From the NCBI RefSeq assembly GCF_003610785.1, contig NZ_RAQQ01000020.1:62001-126000 (forward strand): a stretch of 64,000 nucleotides of DNA. Reading direction: 5' to 3'. Below the pieces are notes generated by a model that saw only the letters and a list, made by a program, of their open reading frames with translations, was not told the DNA's origin and did not search any database. Source of the DNA: Micromonospora globbae (lineage in GTDB: Bacteria; Actinomycetota; Actinomycetes; Mycobacteriales; Micromonosporaceae). Of this stretch, positions 9,101 to 20,832 are shown one piece after another (positions within the stretch are counted from its first letter, which is position 1; each line of letters opens with the position of its first letter). The translations under genes were made by a program, and so were the position numbers.

Positions 9101-9461
9101 GCTGCGGGCACGCCCGCCGCTGCGCTGGCTGGCCCGGGCCCGACCACTGGACCGGCTGGTCACCTGGCTGAACAGCCGTGCGCTGACCATCTACCTCTGG
9201 CACAACGCGGCCATCGCGGTCTGCTTCGCCGTCGACGACCGGATCGACGCCTGGTGGCTCGGGCAGGCCGGAGCCCTCGGGGTGGCGCTCGTCCTGCTGT
9301 TCGTCATCGTGCTGCTGGTCGGCTGGGTCGAGGACGTCAGCGCCCGACGGCGCCCCCGGCTGCTCGGCTGGCCGACCGGCACCCCCGCGGCGACCAGGCG
9401 CGCCCGACGCGCGCCGGTCCCCGCCACAGCGCGGCAGATCCGGGCGAGCACCCGGATCTGA
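6138..9461 (+). CDS. Trifunctional polysaccharide deacetylase / GT2 glycosyltransferase / acyltransferase-3 fusion
   Basis: A 1,107-residue membrane enzyme with three catalytic parts. After a signal-anchor helix (27-47) comes a NodB-type deacetylase (about 92-280) with all five family motifs: TFDDGPDP, HTFSH, RLPYSS, DTDSQDW and LLHD. Membrane helices near 315-350 lead to a processive GT2 domain (about 372-600) with VPAYNE, VDDGSTDGT, VDGDT, EDTD and QRYRWS, followed by more helices. From about 750 to 1080 a multi-pass acyltransferase-3 domain begins RWFDTLRALALMRVIVYHMWG. Known relatives with NodB plus GT2 make and deacetylate beta-linked GlcNAc polymers; the extra acyltransferase suggests O- or N-acylation of the same glycan at the cell surface. 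The gene is coupled to the Pro-rich membrane protein before it and ends at a strong hairpin. The polymer is inferred, not shown. Confidence 0.9.
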   Translation: MTVTTKRPVPSPPRRPRRVRFPLRTSWVVYGTLVTVLLSVLLVEAYANSEFTPDHVRETGEQGGVPAEIISGGPVIDTTDGGQQSYRMPPRTIALTFDDGPDPVWTPRILDVLRRHGARATFFVVGSQVARHPDLTRRIATEGHELGVHTFSHPDATLLPGWQRRLEYTQTQMAIMNAAGVRTTLLRLPYSSRADAVDDDAWAAIRQAGDLGYLTAVNDTDSQDWARPGVDAILRNMTPPAGQGAVVLLHDAGGDRAQTVAALDRFIPAMLARGYEFVTVGDGVNRTRDEIDDDGVAAVPVNRPVSAADRWHSGSVVVAVQVADLFIATLRVLFVVAGLLMLVRTLLLLVLAPRLAWRRRRGYWGPPVTEPVTIVVPAYNEQAGIVASVRSLANGDHRGIEVIVVDDGSTDGTADLVEALGLRNVRVIRKPNGGKSSALNLGIAHASHEIIVMVDGDTVFERDSVRRLVQPFADPSVGAVAGNVKVANRRGPLGWWQHIEYVIGFNLDRRLYETLGCMPTVPGAIGAFRRRVLLAAGGMSDDTLAEDTDITMAVLRAGWRVVYEKRARAWTEVPASLTQLWRQRYRWSYGTMQAMWKHRGAVFDRGPSGRFGRFGLPMLALFGVALPLLGPVLDVMALYGLFFLGTTETATAWLLMLAVQAVTAVVAFRLDRERLLPLLALPLQQFAYRQLMYLVLVKSTVTALTGTRLRWRKLKRAGDPPAGHEGRVVDGSVVPPGPRPAAPAGAGRDRWFDTLRALALMRVIVYHMWGYAWLSFAFPAMGVMFALGGSLMARSLDRAPTHAVNGRLRRLLPALWVFGAVLVPLMVWHGWPDRPAWPGLSTWLLPIAEPAGSDWAQDVTGLLWYLVTYLWLVLLSPVLLGLYRRWPLPTVLLPLAAVVVLQTTSAPLSGQVNSVVTDLATFGACWLVGFAHRDGALHRLPLAALLAAAALCLGIGVGWTVTHPADGIDLNDVPLAQAFYSLGFVLVLLRARPPLRWLARARPLDRLVTWLNSRALTIYLWHNAAIAVCFAVDDRIDAWWLGQAGALGVALVLLFVIVLLVGWVEDVSARRRPRLLGWPTGTPAATRRARRAPVPATARQIRASTRI

Positions 9462-9491
9462 CCACGGGTCACAGCAGAAAGGAGGTGCAGT

Positions 9492-9530
9492 CGGTGCGGG
9501 CCGGCGGCCGGTGGGCCGCCGGCCGCACCG
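9492..9530. terminator. Bidirectional hairpin terminator between convergent genes
   Basis: An inverted repeat of 17 paired bases with one bulged G (left arm 9492-9509, right arm 9514-9530, 4-base loop). It lies between the end of the glycan-synthase fusion and the convergent small zinc-ribbon-like gene. There is no U tract, as is usual in actinomycetes. Confidence 0.7.
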
Positions 9531-9532
9531 CT

Positions 9533-9805
9533 TCAGAAGGAGTGCCGTGGTGGCCGGGGCAGCCAGCCCGTGAACCGTTGCTGCAGGACGGACACCGGAA
9601 CGCGGCGCAGCTCGTCGGACGCCGCGGCGAGGCAGGACGCCAGATAGACCCCGAGCGCGGCACGATCGCGGCGGTACTCCTCCAGCAACCGGCGCCGCTT
9701 CGTGGCACATGGCCACTCCGCGCCGCAGGTACCGCACGTCCAGCCTGGAGTAACGGGGAGATGATCCTCGGAACCAGCCTGGGGGCGTGGCACATCACCG
9801 TTCAT
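9533..9805 (-). CDS. Small CxxC/CxxxxWPC protein of unknown function
   Basis: A 90-residue protein. A Cys motif (WTCGTCGAEWPC) near residues 22-33 could bind a metal, followed by a helical region (RRRLLEEYRRDRAALGVYLASCLAAASDELRR) and a tail ending GWLPRP. Such proteins are common in Micromonosporaceae, are sometimes annotated as flavin-reductase-like, and have no proven activity. Start ATG with GAGAGGA eight bases upstream. Longer in-frame extension upstream would run antisense to the DUF-like region and lacks a ribosome-binding site. The 161 bp to the next gene show nothing further. Confidence 0.7.
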   Translation of the reverse strand: MNGDVPRPQAGSEDHLPVTPGWTCGTCGAEWPCATKRRRLLEEYRRDRAALGVYLASCLAAASDELRRVPVSVLQQRFTGWLPRPPRHSF

Positions 9806-9966
9806 CGCGGCCGTCCTCTCCGGTCCGGACGGCGACCCCGTCGCCGCCACTGTGCGGAACCCGGTGCGACTCCCCAGTGCATACTGTGCAGCGCCCGCGC
9901 GCATGCCGGCGTTACACACCGCTGTCACGCGTGCACCGGCACGTCGGTCCGCCCCGACGCCGGTCG

Positions 9967-10440
9967 TCAGACCAGGGTGGCCAGGTACCGTTCGAGCGCG
10001 GCGTACGACTCGGCCGCCCCCTGCGTCATGCCGCTGTCGAGCATGCCGTCGCGCTCCTGCGTGGTGTCGAAGCGGCTGGTGCCGGTCACCACGGTCCGGC
10101 CGTCGCGCTCGGTGAAGACGAGGGTCTCCTCCACCACGTGCCCGGGCATGCCCTCGAACTCGAAGGTCTGCACGATGCGCTCCGGCACCACGATCTCGCG
10201 GAACTCGCCCCGGAAGGCGTAGGAGTTGCCGTCTTTCGTGTGCTCCACGAAGCGGTACCGGCCGCCGACCCGGAAGTCGATCTCGACGTCGAGCGGGTTG
10301 CCCCGGCCCCACCAGTGTGTGAGGTGCTCCGCCTCGCTGTGGGCGGCGAACACCAGCTCGCGCGGCGCGTCGAACGTGCGGGTGAGGGTGATCTCGCGGT
10401 CCGACGGCAGGTCGATCACCAGGTCACTGAGCTGTCCCAT
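9967..10440 (-). CDS. SRPBCC / AHSA1-family protein
   Basis: A 157-residue START-like (SRPBCC, activator of Hsp90 ATPase homologue type) protein. It has the N-terminal strand ITLTRTFDAPRELVFAAHSE, the HLTHWWG segment, VDFRVGG-like strand, and a C-terminal helix (MTQGAAESYAALERYLATL). It probably binds a hydrophobic ligand. Its start lies 17 bp inside the end of the upstream ArsR gene. This is a very common actinobacterial pairing, so the two products probably act in one response. Confidence 0.9.
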   Translation of the reverse strand: MGQLSDLVIDLPSDREITLTRTFDAPRELVFAAHSEAEHLTHWWGRGNPLDVEIDFRVGGRYRFVEHTKDGNSYAFRGEFREIVVPERIVQTFEFEGMPGHVVEETLVFTERDGRTVVTGTSRFDTTQERDGMLDSGMTQGAAESYAALERYLATLV

Positions 10441-10768
10441 CGCTTCTCTCCTTCAGGTCACGCAGATAGTCGTCCAACGTGTCGTAACGGTCGTCCCAGA
10501 GCCTTCGGTACTGGTCGACCCACTCGGACAGGGTGCGCAGCGGGGCCGGATCGAGCCGGCAGCGCCGCCACTGGGCCTCCCGGGTGCGGACGATCAGGCC
10601 GGCCCGCTCCAGGACGTTGAGGTGCTTCGAGATGGCCTGGACGCTCACCGGGAACGGTGCCGCCAGCTCGTTGACCGTCGCCTCGCCGGACGCCAGCCGG
10701 GCGAGGATGGCCCGGCGGGTCGGATCCGCGAGGGCGGCGAACACGAGGCTGACCGGATCTGCCGTCAT
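10424..10768 (-). CDS. ArsR-family winged-helix repressor
   Basis: A 114-residue ArsR/SmtB-type regulator. The winged helix covers residues 8-85 (LADPTRRAILARL, VNELAAPFPVSVQAISKHLNVLERAGLI) and ends in a charged helix. There are no paired Cys/His metal-sensing motifs, as usual for the subgroup linked to AHSA1 partners. It overlaps that partner's gene. An inverted repeat sits 11 bp upstream of its ATG and is a natural autoregulatory operator. It is divergent from the flavodoxin-like gene on the right, which may share the control region. Confidence 0.92.
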   Translation of the reverse strand: MTADPVSLVFAALADPTRRAILARLASGEATVNELAAPFPVSVQAISKHLNVLERAGLIVRTREAQWRRCRLDPAPLRTLSEWVDQYRRLWDDRYDTLDDYLRDLKERSDGTAQ

Positions 10769-10778
10769 GACCTTCTCT

Positions 10779-10792
10779 CAACCACTTGGTTG
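10779..10792. promoter_or_regulatory. Candidate ArsR operator
   Basis: The inverted repeat CAACCA-CT-TGGTTG has perfect 6-bp arms. It lies between the ArsR start codon and the divergent reductase gene, in a locally AT-rich stretch. Binding by the adjacent ArsR protein is inferred from position. Confidence 0.5.
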
Positions 10793-10924
10793 ATAAACCG
10801 ATAAGTTGAACGTACGCCGTCGGGGCGCGGTGTCAAGCGGATCCGGAAACCTCGTGGAGGTGTTCCGCGCCGTCGCACGGGTAGAACGGACAGCGCACAC
10901 GGCACCGGCCGAGGAGGTAGCACC

Positions 10925-11575
10925 GTGACGGCCATCCGGGCCCTGGTCCTGAACTGCACCCTGAAGCGTTCCCCGGCGCCGTCGAGTTCGGAGGTGCTCG
11001 GCCGGGAGGTGCTCGACGCCTTCGCCGACCAGGGCGTGGACGGCGAGCTGATCCGGGTCATCGATCACGACGTGCGTTTCGGCGTCTCCACCGACGAGGG
11101 CGACGGCGACGGGTGGCCGGCCATCCGGGCCCGGCTGCTCGCCGCGCAGATCCTCGTCATCGCCACTCCGATCTGGCTCGGTCAGCCCTCCTCGGTGACC
11201 AAGATGGTGCTGGAACGCCTCGACGCGGAGCTGTCCGAGACCGACGCCCAGGGCCGGCTGCTCACGTACGGGAAGGTGGGCGGGGTGGCCGTCGTCGGCA
11301 ACGAGGACGGCGCGCACCACACCATCGCCGAGGTGCAGCAGGCGTTGAACGAGGTCGGCTTCACCTGTCCCGCCGCCGGGGCGACGTACTGGGTCGGCGA
11401 GGCGCTGCACAAGGTCGACTACCTCGACGCCCGGCCGAAGCCCGACACGACCGGGCGTACCACCAGGGCTCTGGCCCTCAACAGCGCACACCTGGCCCGG
11501 TTGCTGGCCGAGCAGCCGTACCCGCCGCCGGACGCCCGGGGCGCGGCGGTCGGACCGAGCCGCGAACCGGCCTGA
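10925..11575 (+). CDS. NAD(P)H-dependent flavodoxin-like oxidoreductase
   Basis: A 216-residue flavodoxin-fold protein of the NADPH-dependent FMN reductase type. The first strand and phosphate loop (ALVLNCTLKRSPAPSSSE) bind FMN phosphate. The ATPIWLGQPSSVTKMVLERLD segment is the characteristic flavin-ring loop (PIWxGxPSS). VGGVAVVGNEDGAHH follows. Start GTG with GAGGAGG upstream. It is divergent from the ArsR/AHSA1 pair. The physiological substrate, quinone or other electron acceptor, is not evident. Confidence 0.88.
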   Translation: MTAIRALVLNCTLKRSPAPSSSEVLGREVLDAFADQGVDGELIRVIDHDVRFGVSTDEGDGDGWPAIRARLLAAQILVIATPIWLGQPSSVTKMVLERLDAELSETDAQGRLLTYGKVGGVAVVGNEDGAHHTIAEVQQALNEVGFTCPAAGATYWVGEALHKVDYLDARPKPDTTGRTTRALALNSAHLARLLAEQPYPPPDARGAAVGPSREPA

Positions 11576-11597
11576 ACGGGTCGCTCCCCGCCGTCGC

Positions 11598-12092
11598 TCA
11601 GCGCCAGCCGTAGCCGGCGCGCAGCGCCCGGCTCACCCGCTCGAAGCGCTCCCGGTCCAGGATCGCACCCTCGCGGCGGATGCTGTCCTCCCGCATGGTG
11701 AGCACCCGGTCCAACCGGATCCAGCTGGGCCGCTTCTCACGGTCCCAGGTGCCCGGGCCGAGCGCGAGCCAGTGCCGCTGGCCGTCGCGCTCGCTCTGGC
11801 TGGAGAGCATCAGCCCGAACAGGGTCCGGCTCTGCCGCCCGACCACGAGCACCGGCCGGTCCTTGCCCTGGCGGGGGTCGTCCTCGTACGGCACCCAGGT
11901 CCAGACGATCTCACCCGGGTCGGCCTGCCCGTCCAGCTCGGGCGCGTACGACAGCTCGCGCCGCTGCAACGAGGCGACCTGGCGCCGCCGGGCGACCTGG
12001 GCCGGCGCGGGCCCCGACCGACGCGGACGGGGGACGACGACCCCACCCACCCGACCGATGCGCGCCGCCACATTCCTCAACAGACCTGCCAC
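11598..12092 (-). CDS. PemK/MazF-like protein (possible type II toxin)
   Basis: A 164-residue protein with a basic N-terminal extension (about 45 residues) before a PemK/MazF-like beta-barrel: GQADPGEIVWTWVPYEDDPRQGKDRPVLVVGR and LFGLMLSSQ. MazF toxins are mRNA endoribonucleases. The GEIVW...RPVLVV pattern and the final helix (ERVSRALRAGYGWR) fit, but no antitoxin gene adjoins it. The actinobacterial clade with this extension may not act as a toxin. I choose the GTG before AGLLRNVAARIG; an ATG about 20 codons upstream lacks conserved sequence. Confidence 0.82.
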   Translation of the reverse strand: MAGLLRNVAARIGRVGGVVVPRPRRSGPAPAQVARRRQVASLQRRELSYAPELDGQADPGEIVWTWVPYEDDPRQGKDRPVLVVGRQSRTLFGLMLSSQSERDGQRHWLALGPGTWDREKRPSWIRLDRVLTMREDSIRREGAILDRERFERVSRALRAGYGWR

Positions 12093-12233
12093 GGCCCGGC
12101 AGCCTATCCGCTCCGCCCCACCCTCCCCGAGCCAGGGAACCCGTGACGAACCCATTACCGTGTCCGACGGAGGAGGGCCCCTCCCGACGACCCCCGGCAC
12201 ACACGCCGGACCCTCACCCCAGCGGAGGCATGG

Positions 12234-12929
12234 GTGCACCCGAACGGACCGCTGCCCCGAGTCGTGCCGGCCGCGGACCTCACCGCCGTCACCACGCGCG
12301 GGCTCATGGACGTGATGACGGCCTTCACGGCCATCCTGGCGCTGCCCGCCTCGGCCGCCGACCGGGTGGACGCGCTCGCCGTGCCCACCGGCCAGGGCGA
12401 GGAGTGGCGCCTCACCCACGCCATCGACCGCTGGCAGGCCCGCCCGGAGATCAACCATCTGCTGGTCGCCAACGGCAACCCGCGCGAGGCGACGTACCGC
12501 GAGCTCACCCTCCCCTACCTGCGTGATCTCGGGCTCAGCCGCCTCGACGGCGCCCTCCTCCAGACCGGGCCGGCGCCCCACACCGGCCTCCAGGCCGCGT
12601 GGATCGCCGACCGGGTCGGCGAACTGGGCATCACGAGCCTCGGGCTCACCGTCTCGCCGTACCACCTGCCGCGGGTGTACCTCACGGTCCTCAGGGCCCT
12701 CGACGAGCGGGGCCTTCGCATCGCCCTCGTGCCCGACCCGGTGACGGTTCCTCCCCACACCGCCGTCCCGGAGACGCACGCGACCGCCTACGACCTGCTC
12801 CCCGGCGAGGCCGCACGCATCGTGAGGTACGCGGACAGCGGATGGCTCGCCTCCCTCGACGACCTGAAGCGCTACCTGCGGTGGCTGTGGAGCGAGCACG
12901 TGGCGCTCCTCACCGGGCACCCGGGCTGA
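12234..12929 (+). CDS. DUF218/YdcF-like protein
   Basis: A 231-residue protein of uncertain family. Features resembling the DUF218 (YdcF/SanA/ElyC) Rossmann-like fold are HLLVANGNPREATYRELTL after the first strand, LLQTGPAPHTGLQAAWIADRV and the closing SPYHLPRVYLTVLRAL, which matches the family's YHxxR motif. No membrane segment is seen, so it should be cytosolic, like YdcF. Start GTG with GGAGG five bases before. An ATG four bases upstream is in another frame. The function of this family is poorly defined. Confidence 0.65.
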   Translation: MHPNGPLPRVVPAADLTAVTTRGLMDVMTAFTAILALPASAADRVDALAVPTGQGEEWRLTHAIDRWQARPEINHLLVANGNPREATYRELTLPYLRDLGLSRLDGALLQTGPAPHTGLQAAWIADRVGELGITSLGLTVSPYHLPRVYLTVLRALDERGLRIALVPDPVTVPPHTAVPETHATAYDLLPGEAARIVRYADSGWLASLDDLKRYLRWLWSEHVALLTGHPG

Positions 12930-12997
12930 CATCTGCCGGCGCGCTCGCGACCGTGGCGACATCCCGCGCGGTCGTCGCGTCACCGCCGGGCGGCCGT

Positions 12998-13009
12998 TAG
13001 GGTTGCTCG
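12998..13009 (+). promoter_or_regulatory. Candidate leaderless promoter for the LLM oxidoreductase
   Basis: TAGGGT (12998-13003) is a TANNNT -10 element six bases before the GTG start, and no Shine-Dalgarno sequence is present. The spacing matches the other likely leaderless genes in this window. Confidence 0.5.
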
Positions 13010-13834
13010 GTGCCCCGATACGCAGTCGGACTCCCGAACGTCGGGCCGTTCGCCGACGCCGCGGCCCTGGTCGAGCTGGCCGTCGCCGCCGAGGAACGCG
13101 GCTGGGACGGCGTGTTCGTCTGGGACCACGTGCTCTACCACGAGCCGGACTGGCCCGTCGTGAACCCCGTGGTCGTCGCGTCCGCGATCGCGGCGCGGAC
13201 CTCCCGGATCCGGCTCGGCGTCCTCATGACCGCACTGCCGCGACGCCGGGTGCAGGTGGTGGCCCGGGAGACCGCCACCCTGGACACGCTGTCCGGCGGT
13301 CGGCTCGTCTTCGGTGCGGCCATCGGCTCGATGGACGCCGAGTACACGGCGTTCGGCGAAGATCCCGACCTGCGGGTGCGCGGGAGGCGGCTGGACGAGT
13401 CACTCGCGCAGCTCACGGCACTGTGGTCGGGCCAGGAGGTGCCCCTGCCGTCGGGCGAGCGGGTGCGGATGCTGCCCACGCCGGTCCAGCGGCCGCGCGT
13501 ACCCGTCTGGTGCGCCGGCCGGTGGCCCAACCGTCCCGGCCTGCGCCGCGCCGCCCGCTGGGACGGAGTGGTCCCGACGTTCGCCGGCGCGGGCATGGGC
13601 GTGCCCGTGCCGGTCGAGCAGTTCGCCGACGCGGTGCGGTTCGTCGCCGCCGAGCGGGGGTCGCTCGACGGGTTCGACATCGGGCTCGAAGGCTGGACGT
13701 CACCGGAGAACGCCGCGCGGACCGTCGCGCCGTACGCGGCGGTCGGGCTCACCTGGTGGATCGAGGCGATGGGCTGGTGGCGCGGAGGTGTGGAGGCGGC
13801 CCGGGAACGCGTGCTCGCCGGCCCGCCCCGCTGA
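13010..13834 (+). CDS. LLM-class (F420-dependent-type) flavin oxidoreductase
   Basis: A 274-residue luciferase-like TIM-barrel oxidoreductase. Diagnostic segments are the N-terminal strand YAVGLPNVGPFADAAALVELA, AEERGWDGVFVWDHVL, SRIRLGVLMTALPRRRVQVVARETATLDTLSGGRL, VFGAAIGS and the conserved PTPVQRPRVPVWCAGRW. Actinobacterial members generally use F420H2 or FMNH2. The length is slightly short for the family but complete, ending in the helix EAARERVLAGPP. It stands alone. Start GTG; a -10 element is immediately upstream. Confidence 0.9.
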   Translation: MPRYAVGLPNVGPFADAAALVELAVAAEERGWDGVFVWDHVLYHEPDWPVVNPVVVASAIAARTSRIRLGVLMTALPRRRVQVVARETATLDTLSGGRLVFGAAIGSMDAEYTAFGEDPDLRVRGRRLDESLAQLTALWSGQEVPLPSGERVRMLPTPVQRPRVPVWCAGRWPNRPGLRRAARWDGVVPTFAGAGMGVPVPVEQFADAVRFVAAERGSLDGFDIGLEGWTSPENAARTVAPYAAVGLTWWIEAMGWWRGGVEAARERVLAGPPR

Positions 13835-13890
13835 CCCGCCCGACGATCGGGGCTGACGTGGCGGCGGGCAGCGGGCACAGTGGAGCGGTG

Positions 13891-15135
13891 ATGGTTCTCA
13901 CCGGGCCCGTGGCCCGATACGCGGAACGGATGCACCGCCTCGTCGGCGACGGTCACCACGTCGCCTCCCCGCTGGGTGCGTGGCTGCTGCTCGCCCTGGC
14001 CGGCCCGGCCGCCACCGGCGCCGCCCGGGCCGAACTGGAGGACGTCCTCGGCACCGACGTGGACCGGGCGGCCGCCACCGCGCGGTCCCTGCTGGACGCG
14101 CCGCACCCGCTGGTCGCGTCGGCGAGCGCGCTGTGGGAGCGGTCGGCCTCCGACGCGCTGGCCGGGTGGCGGGCCACGCTGCCGGAGCGCACCGAGACGG
14201 GCCCGCTGCCCGACCAGGCGGCGTTGGACGCGTGGGCGCGCGAGCGCACCCTGGGCCTCATCGAGAGGTTCCCCCTCACGCTGTCGCCGGAAACGCTGCT
14301 GGTCATGGCGACCGCGTTGGCCACGCGGATCTCCTGGGCCGACCCGTTCCAGGTGGCGACCGGCGACGCACTCGGCCCCGACAGCGCCTGGGGGCGGCGG
14401 CTGCGCCACGTGCTGCGTACGCCGTGGCACGGCCACGACTGCTGGATCGCCGAAACCGCGCGGGCCGGGGACGTGGCCGTGCACGCGGCCGCGGCCCGGC
14501 CGGAGAGCGTCGACGGCCGCGACGCGGGGATGCTGGTGGTCTCCGTGGCCGCCATGCCGGACGTCCCGGCGGCCGACGTGCTCGCGGCGGCTCACGAGGT
14601 GGCCGTGGAGGCGGCCCGGTCCACGGTGGAGAAGGGTGTGGGCCGGCGCTCCCTCTACGACCTGCCGCTGGGCGACACCCCGCTGTGGTCGCTGCGGGAG
14701 GAGCAGACCCGGGCGTACGCCCGGGAGGAGCACGTCAGCGCGGTGCTGCCCGGCTGGTCCGCGGAGAGCCGGCACGACCTGACGGCCGCGGCGCTGGGGT
14801 TCGGTTCGGCGGCGCGGGCCCTCGGCGAGCTGATGGGCGGCCCGCCGCTGATGTACGAGGCGGTCCAGTCCGCGGTGGCGCGCTACGGCCGGTACGGGTT
14901 CGAGGCCGCCGCCGTGACGGCGTTCGCCCTGGCGACCGGGCTGCCGCCGGAGAACGTCGCCCGGTTCGCCGAACTGCGGTTCGGGCACCCGTACGCCGTG
15001 GTGGCGGTCGCCACCGACACCCGCGGCGGGGTGCCGGCCGGGCCGTGGCACGGCCTGCCGGTCTACTCGGCGTGGGTGGCGCAGCCGTCGGAGCTGCCGG
15101 ACGAGGACCTCACCGAACCGCCCGGGACGGTCTGA
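13891..15135 (+). CDS. Serpin-like protein
   Basis: A 414-residue protein with weak but ordered serpin features: VASPLGAWLLLALAGPAATGAARAEL near the N-terminus (helices hA/hB), LDAWARERTLGLIERFP, LVMATALATRISWADPF and a C-terminal PWHGLPVYSAWVA strand. No signal peptide is visible, so it would act in the cytoplasm if it is an inhibitor. The reactive-centre loop is not clear to me, and inhibitory activity is uncertain. I take the ATG after the GTG at 13888, because GGAG then lies five bases upstream. A strong hairpin follows the gene. Confidence 0.68.
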   Translation: MVLTGPVARYAERMHRLVGDGHHVASPLGAWLLLALAGPAATGAARAELEDVLGTDVDRAAATARSLLDAPHPLVASASALWERSASDALAGWRATLPERTETGPLPDQAALDAWARERTLGLIERFPLTLSPETLLVMATALATRISWADPFQVATGDALGPDSAWGRRLRHVLRTPWHGHDCWIAETARAGDVAVHAAAARPESVDGRDAGMLVVSVAAMPDVPAADVLAAAHEVAVEAARSTVEKGVGRRSLYDLPLGDTPLWSLREEQTRAYAREEHVSAVLPGWSAESRHDLTAAALGFGSAARALGELMGGPPLMYEAVQSAVARYGRYGFEAAAVTAFALATGLPPENVARFAELRFGHPYAVVAVATDTRGGVPAGPWHGLPVYSAWVAQPSELPDEDLTEPPGTV

Positions 15136-15137
15136 CC

Positions 15138-15172
15138 GGTGGGGCCTCCGGGAGACGGCCGGAGGCCCCACC
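15138..15172. terminator. Hairpin terminator after the serpin-like gene
   Basis: A perfect 14-bp inverted repeat (15138-15151 with 15159-15172, 7-base loop) begins three bases after the stop codon. It probably ends rightward transcription and may also back up the terminator of the convergent NRPS operon. Confidence 0.8.
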
Positions 15173-15258
15173 CGCCTCCGGCCGTCACGGCGTGCGGGGC
15201 CGCGGGCCGGCGCGTACACCGGCGACCGGAGGCCCGCCGGGCCTGGAGCGACCGGAGG

Positions 15259-15295
15259 CCGCCCGACCTCCGGGGGACGTCCGGAGGCCGGGCGG
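15259..15295. terminator. Hairpin terminator of the NRPS-PKS operon
   Basis: A 15-bp inverted repeat with one mismatch (arms 15259-15273 and 15281-15295, 7-base loop) lies three bases beyond the stop codon of the last cluster gene. Together with the preceding hairpin it isolates the cluster from its left neighbours. Confidence 0.75.
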
Positions 15296-15297
15296 GT

Positions 15298-20831
<5,534 letters not shown>

Positions 20832-20832
<1 letters not shown>

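Noticed and set aside
11598..12092. Complete toxin-antitoxin locus
   Set aside because: No small antitoxin gene adjoins the PemK/MazF-like protein on either side.
15138..15295. Repeated GGAGGCC/CCGGAGG motifs resembling a short repeat array
   Set aside because: They are explained by two hairpin terminators; unit length and spacing are irregular, so this is not CRISPR.
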